NCBI GenBank assembly: GCA_023437365.1 | Contig: JAEZGK010000043.1 | Span: 1 to 9,320, forward strand | Length of the DNA stretch: 9,320 nt | DNA from: Bacillota bacterium | Lineage (GTDB): Bacteria; Bacillota; Clostridia; Lachnospirales; Lachnospiraceae | Direction of reading: 5' to 3' | Shown here: positions 1-5,591 of the stretch, in pieces | Layout of the letters: the number at the start of each line of letters is the position of its first letter | How positions within the stretch are numbered: position 1 is the first letter of the stretch | Notes under the pieces: generated by a model | What the model saw: the letters and a program-made list of their open reading frames with translations, nothing else | Databases searched by the model: none | What the model was told of the DNA's origin: nothing | Program-made: the position numbers and the translations under genes

Positions 1-1287
1 CGCCTTGATTACAGCAGTAAGGCGTTTGCAAAGACGAGGCGCACTTTTACCCAGTGCCCGCTTGATACCGCTAAACTGCCTGCGAGAAAGCTCGGCGGAG
101 AACATCTCCCGTGCGCGGTCTACCAGATTATGCGCCTCATCCACCAAAAACACGCATTCGCAGGATGCGTCCTCCTGGGCAAAAAACCGCTTTAGGTACA
201 CGCGCGGGTCAAACGCATAGTTGTAGTCGCAGATAACGACGTCCGCCCACAGCGTGGCATCGAGCGAAAGCTCAAACGGGCAGACGGTGTGGGCTTTTGC
301 GTACCGCTCCACCGTTTCGCGCGTGATGTCGTCGTTGTTATTTATCAGTTCGTGCAGGGCGGCGTTGACACGGTTAAAATGCCCCTTGGCGTACGGGCAG
401 CCCGCGGGGGTGCAGGAGGGGGTGTCTAAAAAGCAGATCTTCTCCTTTGCGGTGAGCGTGACGCTTTTTAGGCGCAGACCGCCGTCCCGCAGGCGGCAGA
501 GCGCCTCCCTTGCCACGGCGCGGGTGATGGTTTTGGCTGTTAAGTAAAACAGCTTTTCACACAGCCCTTCGCCCATCGCCTTGATGGCGGGGAACAGGGT
601 GGACATCGTCTTGCCGATGCCGGTGGGTGCCTGCGCAAACAGCCTTGTACCGTCCCGCAGTGCGTGGTAGGTCTTTGCCGTAAGGGCGCGCTGCCCCGCG
701 CGGTACCGCGCAAACGGGAACTCCAGTGTACGGATCGATTCATCCCGCAGCTCGCCCCACGAGGCGGTCATGCGCGCCCAGTCAAGGTAGCCCTGCACAA
801 GCGCCTCAAAAAAGTCACGGAGCGCAGGGAATGAAAAGCAGCGGGTGAGGATGCGTATCTCCTCTGTGTCGGCATGCACATAGGTAAGCTGCACGTCAAC
901 CTCGGGTAAGCCATCCTGCTCTGCCAGCATAAACGCGTAGCACTGCGCCTGCGCCCAGTGCACGGCGCTTTGGGCTTGCTCCAGCTCCTCAAGCGGCAGG
1001 GTGGTGGTCTTTATCTCGTCAATGGTCACCCTGCCGTCCTTATTCAGTACGCCGTCGGCACGACCGATGACGGTAAAGGTCAGCTCGTCAAGCTCGGCAC
1101 TGCGGCGAAAGTGCACCTCGGCACGGTCGTTTTCTCCGTATGCCTTTTGCAGCTTGCGGTGCAGGCGCGCGCCATCCGCCAGACGGTCACGTCCGGTAAA
1201 GCGGTTATCCAGATTGCCGGAGCGCATCAAAAACTCCACCAGCGTGCGCACCGATATTTTTATTTCTCGCCTGATTTGCTGCTCCAT
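1..1287 (-). CDS. ATP-dependent DNA helicase, XPD/DinG type, with N-terminal RecB/Cas4-like nuclease domain (partial, C-terminus off the left edge)
   Basis: The reverse strand is open from an ATG at 1287 to the window edge, giving 429 residues of a protein I would expect to be roughly 750-800 long. An in-frame TGA two codons upstream fixes ATG1287 as the earliest start; its ribosome site is weak. Residues 1-170 carry PD-(D/E)XK nuclease signs: H43, GRADG with D78, DEIK with E91 and K93, and Q113-x3-Y117. Residues 190 onward are a superfamily 2 helicase: Walker A APTGIGKT (220-227), TAK (250-252), four cysteines suited to an XPD-type 4Fe-4S cluster (C285, C292, C297, C336), and DEAH (383-386). 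Helicase motifs V and VI lie outside the window. Family knowledge: this fused architecture is common in clostridia and presumably serves DNA repair or flap/R-loop processing in the cytoplasm; substrate unknown. Composition matches the host. It has its own promoter at 1323-1351. Confidence 0.93.
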   Translation of the reverse strand, partial: MEQQIRREIKISVRTLVEFLMRSGNLDNRFTGRDRLADGARLHRKLQKAYGENDRAEVHFRRSAELDELTFTVIGRADGVLNKDGRVTIDEIKTTTLPLEELEQAQSAVHWAQAQCYAFMLAEQDGLPEVDVQLTYVHADTEEIRILTRCFSFPALRDFFEALVQGYLDWARMTASWGELRDESIRTLEFPFARYRAGQRALTAKTYHALRDGTRLFAQAPTGIGKTMSTLFPAIKAMGEGLCEKLFYLTAKTITRAVAREALCRLRDGGLRLKSVTLTAKEKICFLDTPSCTPAGCPYAKGHFNRVNAALHELINNNDDITRETVERYAKAHTVCPFELSLDATLWADVVICDYNYAFDPRVYLKRFFAQEDASCECVFLVDEAHNLVDRAREMFSAELSRRQFSGIKRALGKSAPRLCKRLTAVIKA

Positions 1288-1322
1288 TCGTCACTCACAT
1301 CCGCAAACATATATTCGGTTTT

Positions 1323-1351
1323 ATTATACGTCGGGTGAAATAAAATAACAA
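1323..1351 (-). promoter_or_regulatory. Sigma-A-type promoter for the nuclease-helicase gene
   Basis: Read on the minus strand, the -35 is TTGTTA (1346-1351) and the -10 is a perfect TATAAT (1323-1328), separated by exactly 17 bases. Transcription should start near 1316, leaving a leader of about 30 bases before ATG1287. The -35 box overlaps the last bases of the upstream gene's terminator stem by three positions. Confidence 0.65.
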
Positions 1352-1377
1352 GCAATTCTTTGAAAGTGAATTGCCTG
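1340..1377 (-). terminator. Intrinsic terminator of the CmpB-family gene
   Basis: On the minus strand CAGGCAATTC (1368-1377) pairs with GAATTGCTTG (1349-1358), a 10-base-pair stem with one G-U pair and a 9-base loop. A T-rich tail, TTATTTTATTT, follows. It sits about 30 bases past the stop codon at 1406. The T-rich tail also forms part of the -35/spacer of the next gene's promoter. Confidence 0.65.
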
Positions 1378-1405
1378 CTATCGTTTGTATGTATTCTTTC
1401 ATAAA

Positions 1406-2140
1406 TTACTCGGTTTTGCCTTGGTCGATGCCAACCACCGACATGCTCGGGAACACATCGGCAAGGTAGTCGTCGGGGTAGTTCTCGTCAAGCAGCTGCT
1501 GTACGATGTTGGCGGGGGGTATGCCGATGCGGCGATGTGCCTGACGGTTAACCGCAAGGGCGGAAAGGGTGATGTTCACCAGCATAAATACCGCAAGGGC
1601 GAACGTAATCGGCTGCCCCCATTTTATCGGGATGCGCTCTATCAGCGACGACAGGGCGGGGAAGACACACCGCATCCACACAACGCCGAGCATCCCCCAA
1701 AACAGCATATACAGCAGGTTGGTGCGCCCGTGAATGTTCAGCAGCATGTGGCTGTAATCCCACGATACGGTGCCGAAAAGGCGTTCCTGCATATAGCTTA
1801 CCGCATATTCAAACACGCCGCCCACCAGTGCGCTGCCCACAAATACAACACCGTCGCCTTTTTCGGCAATACGGTATAAGGCGACGGTCATCAGCACCGC
1901 GCCCACGCCGTAAACGGGGTTAAACGGACCGTACAAAACCCCCACGCGGCTTTGCAGCGCATGGTTGTTGATTAGGCAGAGCGTCGTTTCGAGCACCACG
2001 CCGGCAAAACAGCCGATTAAAAAGATCCAGAATAGCTTTTCTTTACACAGCCCTCTGGCAAACGCAAGGCTTGCTTGCTGCGCTGTTTGCGATACCTCCA
2101 GCGTCTGAGCGGGCAGACAACGTTCGGTTTGCGTCTGCAT
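1406..2140 (-). CDS. CmpB-family (putative ABC-transporter type IV, PF06541-like) membrane protein
   Basis: A 244-residue integral membrane protein. I see about five hydrophobic segments at roughly 36-58, 70-93, 97-118, 140-162 and 175-197, preceded by a polar N-terminal tail (1-34) and followed by a hydrophilic C-terminus. Family hallmarks are YGPFNPVYG (70-78), WDYS (127-130) and NIHGR (135-139), which match the clostridial family labelled putative ABC-transporter type IV / CmpB. No ATPase or binding protein lies nearby and the biochemical role of the family is not established, so transport remains a label only. The start is supported by a strong ribosome site, GGGAGGTGA, six bases before ATG2140. 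It appears monocistronic: own promoter candidate at 2232-2259 and terminator at 1340-1377. Confidence 0.85.
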   Translation of the reverse strand: MQTQTERCLPAQTLEVSQTAQQASLAFARGLCKEKLFWIFLIGCFAGVVLETTLCLINNHALQSRVGVLYGPFNPVYGVGAVLMTVALYRIAEKGDGVVFVGSALVGGVFEYAVSYMQERLFGTVSWDYSHMLLNIHGRTNLLYMLFWGMLGVVWMRCVFPALSSLIERIPIKWGQPITFALAVFMLVNITLSALAVNRQAHRRIGIPPANIVQQLLDENYPDDYLADVFPSMSVVGIDQGKTE

Positions 2141-2231
2141 CGTCTATCACCTCCCGTAAACTAATCAACTATAAAACGAGTGTATCGGTCATATTACTTC
2201 ATGTATTTTGGGGATTTTTCCATATCACTAT

Positions 2232-2259
2232 ATTATATCATTACTTACAAATATATCAA
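2232..2259 (-). promoter_or_regulatory. Candidate promoter for the CmpB-family gene
   Basis: On the minus strand TTGATA (2254-2259) is followed after 16 bases by TATAAT (2232-2237). The start point would be near 2225, giving a leader of about 85 bases before ATG2140. The surrounding sequence is very AT-rich, so chance matches are easier here than elsewhere in this genome. Confidence 0.5.
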
Positions 2260-2334
2260 AATGAATGCCGCGCATTTTTCAGTGGATTTTGCACCCAAAA
2301 CATGATATGTTATTAGTAGCAAAAGGTGAGGTGT

Positions 2335-2393
2335 GCCGTTATTTGTTAAATTTTTAACGTATTTGGACGGCGCAGGCTAAGGGCAAAGCCTTA
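2335..2393 (+). promoter_or_regulatory. Two inverted repeats in the 5' region of the 1-phosphofructokinase gene
   Basis: The first is GTTAAA-TT-TTTAAC (2345-2358), a perfect 14-base palindrome nested inside GCCGT (2335-2339) and ACGGC (2367-2371). The second is TAAGG-GCAAAG-CCTTA (2378-2393), ending 33 bases before the start codon. They could be an operator or leader RNA hairpins. I found no convincing promoter on this strand; the best is TTGCAC (2289-2294) with TATTAG (2311-2316), spacing 16, which is weak. A sugar-phosphate-responsive repressor site would be plausible for fruK, but no regulator gene is in the window. Confidence 0.35.
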
Positions 2394-2426
2394 CATAAAC
2401 AATATCGAAAGGGTACGGGTGCACAG

Positions 2427-3350
2427 ATGATCTATACCATTACGCTCAATCCCTCGCTGGACTATGTGGTGAATATAAAGACGCTTGCGGTGGGCGAGGT
2501 AAACCGCCCTGAGCACGAGGCAATCTATCCCGGCGGCAAGGGCATTAACGTGTCGGTGATGCTTGCAAGGCTGGGGCTACCCACCGTAGCACTTGGGGTG
2601 ACCGCAGGCTTTACGGGCGAGCAGATTACCCGCCTGCTTGGCGGATGCGGCTGCCCGCACGATTTTGTCACCGCTTTGCAGGGCATCTCGCGCCTGAGCG
2701 TGAAGATTTTATCGGGCAGCGAGACCGAGATCAACGGCTGCGGTCCCGTTATAACTCAGGAGGAGCTTAGCGCCGTGTTGTTGCGTCTTGGCGGCGTGGG
2801 GCAGGGGGATGTCGTGGTGCTCTCGGGCAGTGTGCCCCAAACGGCACCCGCCGACGCATACGAGCAGATATTATCCTACTGCGCCGCACGTGGGGCAAGC
2901 CTTGCGGTAGACACCACCGGCGAGCGTCTGCTTGCATCCCTAAGTCACCGCCCGCTGCTGATTAAGCCAAACCGCGCGGAGCTTTGCGAGCTGTTTGGCT
3001 GCGAGATAGCGGGCACAGCGCAGGTGGTTGCCCATGCCCGCCTGCTGCAAGAGCGGGGCGCGCGCCATGTGCTCGTGTCGCTGGGGGGCGAGGGCGCGAT
3101 ACTCGTCGCCGAGGACGGCGCGGTGTATCAGGCTAACCCGCCTGCGGGGACGGTACAGTGCACCGTCGGCGCGGGGGATTCGATGGTGGCGGGCTTCCTT
3201 GCGGGGCTTGCACGGGGCGGTGAGGTACAATCCGCGTTTGCCCTTGCAATGGCGGCGGGCAGCGCAACCGCCTACAGCCCGTGGCTCGCCGCACAGCAAG
3301 ACGTACCGGAACTGGCAGACAAGATAACCGTAAACAAGTTGACCATCTAA
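2427..3350 (+). CDS. fruK: 1-phosphofructokinase (PfkB family)
   Basis: A full-length 307-residue PfkB-family sugar kinase. In fructose catabolism FruK phosphorylates fructose 1-phosphate to fructose 1,6-bisphosphate with ATP in the cytoplasm. Visible motifs: the canonical N-terminus with LNPSLDY (7-13), substrate-site GGKGINV (36-42), SVKI (91-94), TEINGCGP (100-107, resembling the FruK form of this motif), KPNRAE (180-185), SLGGEGA (218-224), and the PfkB signature GAGDS (248-252) with D251 as the expected catalytic base. Tagatose-6-phosphate kinase (LacC) is the close alternative and cannot be excluded without alignment. The usual partners, a DeoR-type regulator and the fructose PTS gene fruA, are not adjacent, so the gene stands alone between divergent and convergent neighbours. 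The ribosome site is poor (GGGTACGGG upstream of ATG2427), but the start matches the family. Very GC-rich coding sequence, like the host. Confidence 0.88.
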   Translation: MIYTITLNPSLDYVVNIKTLAVGEVNRPEHEAIYPGGKGINVSVMLARLGLPTVALGVTAGFTGEQITRLLGGCGCPHDFVTALQGISRLSVKILSGSETEINGCGPVITQEELSAVLLRLGGVGQGDVVVLSGSVPQTAPADAYEQILSYCAARGASLAVDTTGERLLASLSHRPLLIKPNRAELCELFGCEIAGTAQVVAHARLLQERGARHVLVSLGGEGAILVAEDGAVYQANPPAGTVQCTVGAGDSMVAGFLAGLARGGEVQSAFALAMAAGSATAYSPWLAAQQDVPELADKITVNKLTI

Positions 3351-3360
3351 TGACAAAACG

Positions 3361-3395
3361 AAAAAGCGGCGACCCGCGCAGGGCTGCCGCTTTTG
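3361..3395. terminator. Bidirectional intrinsic terminator between convergent genes
   Basis: AAAAGCGGC (3362-3370) pairs perfectly with GCCGCTTTT (3386-3394), and an inner CCC/GGG stem closes a short loop. A-tracts on the left and T-tracts on the right give a U-rich tail in both directions. It lies 11 bases after the fruK stop and 19 bases past the HAD gene's stop, so it can serve both. Confidence 0.85.
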
Positions 3396-3412
3396 TGTTA
3401 TGTTTTGGTTAA

Positions 3413-4195
3413 TTACTCGCTACGCAGGGCAAGCAGATGCGCCACCGCCTCGGCAAAGCCTGCGCCGCCCTCGCCCTCGGTTACATAGGCGGGCAGATGG
3501 CGCAGGGTGTGGGCAAACGGGCGGATGTTCGCCACCGCACACGCGTGGGGGAAGTATTCAAACATCGGCTCGTCGTTGGGGGAGTCGCCAAAGAACAGCA
3601 CCGTTTCCTTGATGTCCCGTTCGCCCAGCACCTCGGCGAGGTACAGTCGGGTCATCGAAAGCTTGTCGTACTGCCCAAACCACGTGTTTACGTGGATAGA
3701 GCTGACCTTCGCCTCGGCGCCCATCGAGGTGCAGATGTCCTTTATCCGCTCGGCGTCCTCAAACGAGAGGTAGGGCGGGTCTTCGCGAAAGTCGATGGCG
3801 ACGTCGTAGATGCGGCAAAACTGGTCGGAGGCAACGCGGCACCCGGGCACGCCCCGCAATGCAGCGTCGCGCACGGCAGCAAGCCGCTGCGCAGCGTCCG
3901 CAGCCACCGACGGATGGGTGAACACCTGCTTGTGCCCGCCCTGCATATAGTACACAAACGCGCCGTTTTCGCCCACCACGGCATACACCGGCCACTGGCG
4001 CACGATAAGGTCGCACCACCCGGCGGGTCGCCCAGTAACGGGGATAACAGAAAGCCCTGCGTCGTGCAGCCGCCACAGCGCGGCGTAGGCTTCGGCGGTC
4101 AGCCTGCCGTCGGTGGTGATGGTGTCGTCGATGTCGCACAGCACGTAGCGCAGGCGTTTTGCGATGGCGGGTGTTAGCGTTGAAAATGGCTTCAT
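3413..4195 (-). CDS. HAD-superfamily (IIB-type) hydrolase, probable sugar-phosphate phosphatase
   Basis: A 260-residue HAD phosphatase. All four catalytic motifs are visible: I, DIDDT (21-25) with nucleophile D21 and acid/base D23; II, VTGR (53-56) with T54; III, K178; IV, GDSPND (203-208) with D204 and D208 for magnesium. The stretch between motifs II and III (about 60-175) has the size of a C2B cap, and ENGAF (76-80) is typical of Cof/mannosyl-phosphoglycerate-phosphatase-like IIB enzymes. The substrate cannot be read from sequence; phosphorylated sugars are usual in the family. I chose ATG4195 over an in-frame ATG at 4264 because AGGAAG lies nine bases upstream of it and a good promoter overlaps the upstream extension. 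Its neighbour upstream is the AT-rich methyltransferase gene, with which it shares no composition. Confidence 0.88.
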   Translation of the reverse strand: MKPFSTLTPAIAKRLRYVLCDIDDTITTDGRLTAEAYAALWRLHDAGLSVIPVTGRPAGWCDLIVRQWPVYAVVGENGAFVYYMQGGHKQVFTHPSVAADAAQRLAAVRDAALRGVPGCRVASDQFCRIYDVAIDFREDPPYLSFEDAERIKDICTSMGAEAKVSSIHVNTWFGQYDKLSMTRLYLAEVLGERDIKETVLFFGDSPNDEPMFEYFPHACAVANIRPFAHTLRHLPAYVTEGEGGAGFAEAVAHLLALRSE

Positions 4196-4204
4196 TGGTT
4201 TGAG

Positions 4205-4210
4205 CTTCCT
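4205..4210 (-). promoter_or_regulatory. Ribosome binding site that decides the HAD start
   Basis: AGGAAG on the minus strand, nine bases before ATG4195. The longer reading frame starting at 4264 has no comparable site and would begin inside the promoter's -35 box. Confidence 0.7.
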
Positions 4211-4235
4211 TTCCGGTGTGTTGTACAGTGGTACT

Positions 4236-4264
4236 ATTATCTCACATCGGACGGGAAGATGCAA
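4236..4264 (-). promoter_or_regulatory. Sigma-A-type promoter for the HAD hydrolase gene
   Basis: Minus strand -35 TTGCAT (4259-4264) and -10 GATAAT (4236-4241) with a 17-base spacer. Expected start near 4229, giving a leader of about 33 bases to ATG4195. It lies just beyond the 3' end of the AT-rich methyltransferase gene, so the HAD gene keeps independent expression despite that neighbour. Confidence 0.65.
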
Positions 4265-4316
4265 TTTGGGGTGGGGGAAGAAAATAGTATAATATATGAA
4301 TAAGAACAGTAGAAAA

Positions 4317-5528
4317 TTACATTTTTTTATGAACTAGAACATATTCCTCATTCATTGATAAAACACTTTTATTCCTTACAGATGAGGTTGTTCGTGGAAT
4401 TCGTTTTTGAGGAATTTTTCTTGTTGCTTTGCTAATGTTATTGAACCCATTCATGATAAGATATTGATAAGTAATATCTGTGAGATTAATTAATTTATTG
4501 TCAACTCGCCGATTCCCTAAAGTAATTACAACATACTTTTTTGTAACACGACATAGCTCGTCAAGAAATCTGAAGTAATCTTCAAAGAACAGAAATACCT
4601 TTCTCTGCTTGGGCTTAGCAATCTCTGAAAGATATGGTTTTATAATATTCGCTTGTTGTTCATTTAAGCAAACATTTTTTTTAACTCCACCTAAGCTTTT
4701 GCTATCAATAATTGAATAATTATTCAGTTCCCAACCTTCCAGATACAAATCCCTTTTGTCAATCCATTTTAGAGATAGTGATGAAAACTGCCCGTATGTA
4801 ACAGTTGTAGCATTATCACCATAGGGTGGTGATGTTATTGATATATCAAAACTGTTGTCACCGAAATCAGGAATTTTTTGTAGAGTGTCTAGCTTATAGA
4901 GTTCTAAGTTATTACAACACCGATTAAAAAAATAATGATTTTCATTAACGGATTTTAAGAAAGCCTCTTTAACTGTATTTTCCATACAACCAATTCTATC
5001 ATTTTTTTTAGTATGTAATTTATAAGTGGAACTTCTTGAATTGCTAAATCTTCTAATAATGTCAGACAGCATACACCAAAAGTATTTACGATTTTTTTCA
5101 TTTTCTATACACATAATTGATTGTCTGATTATTCTAAGTTCATTTGCTATATCTGCCCTAAACCATTTATCAATGTTGGCGAATGTATACTCATCTGCAT
5201 CTATGTTGGCTATTTTTTCTTGGAGTTGTTGAATATTATCATCAATACAATTTGAATCAATGCCTTTTAGTTTTACCTCAGTTATAAGGTAAGCTAAAGG
5301 GTTTATATCGCACCCTATTAGTCTCACATTATCATCGATTAACATTGCTTCGTAAAGTGATGTGCCTGACCCAAAAAAGGGGTCAAAAACGGACTTGATG
5401 TTTTCGGAAGTCATAATTGCGTTCAAAAAATCATGTTGAACTGGGGCAATCATGGTCGCAGGGTACAGTATAGTGCCATGTATGTCGTGTTTCTTTTTAT
5501 AGTCTGTATATGAGATATCTCTAACCAT
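4317..5528 (-). CDS. DNA methyltransferase with SPPY motif (N4-cytosine or N6-adenine type)
   Basis: A 403-residue S-adenosylmethionine-dependent DNA methylase. Visible: a motif X-like LYPATM (21-26), motif I DPFFGSGT (49-56) for cofactor binding, an acidic motif II site in GCDINP (72-77), and catalytic motif IV SPPY (233-236) followed by GDN and a YGQFS block (245-249). The C-terminus has the usual late strands (YVVITLGNRR, about 334-343; EYVLVHKK near the end). SPPY is most often seen in N4-cytosine enzymes, but the modified base is an inference. About 155 residues (78-232), polar and largely helical in look, separate motifs II and IV and may hold target recognition, as may residues 237-300. 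The start has AGGAG eight bases upstream. It lies 63 bases downstream of the ATPase gene, same strand, so likely co-transcribed. No terminator hairpin follows its stop. Target sequence unknown; AT-rich and probably acquired. Confidence 0.85.
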   Translation of the reverse strand: MVRDISYTDYKKKHDIHGTILYPATMIAPVQHDFLNAIMTSENIKSVFDPFFGSGTSLYEAMLIDDNVRLIGCDINPLAYLITEVKLKGIDSNCIDDNIQQLQEKIANIDADEYTFANIDKWFRADIANELRIIRQSIMCIENEKNRKYFWCMLSDIIRRFSNSRSSTYKLHTKKNDRIGCMENTVKEAFLKSVNENHYFFNRCCNNLELYKLDTLQKIPDFGDNSFDISITSPPYGDNATTVTYGQFSSLSLKWIDKRDLYLEGWELNNYSIIDSKSLGGVKKNVCLNEQQANIIKPYLSEIAKPKQRKVFLFFEDYFRFLDELCRVTKKYVVITLGNRRVDNKLINLTDITYQYLIMNGFNNISKATRKIPQKRIPRTTSSVRNKSVLSMNEEYVLVHKKM

Positions 5529-5591
5529 TAATTCAACTCCTAATACACTTCATTGTACTATCTTCTAGTTAAAAATTCCATATAAAAGGTT

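Noticed and set aside
1385..1879. 164-codon plus-strand frame opposite the CmpB-family gene
   Set aside because: Rich in His, Gly and Arg with no domain; the opposite strand has clear family motifs and a strong ribosome site.
2331..2388. Short leader peptide starting at a GTG near 2333 upstream of fruK
   Set aside because: The AGGTGAG ahead of it leaves only two to three bases before the GTG, the peptide is about 15 residues with no regulatory codon pattern, and the palindrome explains the sequence as well.
2940..3356. 138-codon minus-strand frame opposite the 3' end of fruK
   Set aside because: It ends in the bidirectional terminator region and has an arginine-rich low-information sequence; fruK is unambiguous on the other strand.
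3437..4177. 246-codon open frame on the plus strand opposite the HAD gene
   Set aside because: The minus strand encodes a HAD protein with all four catalytic motifs; the antisense frame has no recognisable domain and reflects high-GC third-position bias.
4265..4293. Plus-strand TATAAT at 4288-4293 as an antisense promoter into the methyltransferase
   Set aside because: At 17-18 bases upstream there is only TTTGGG or ATTTGG, a poor -35, and the surroundings are AT-rich enough for chance matches.
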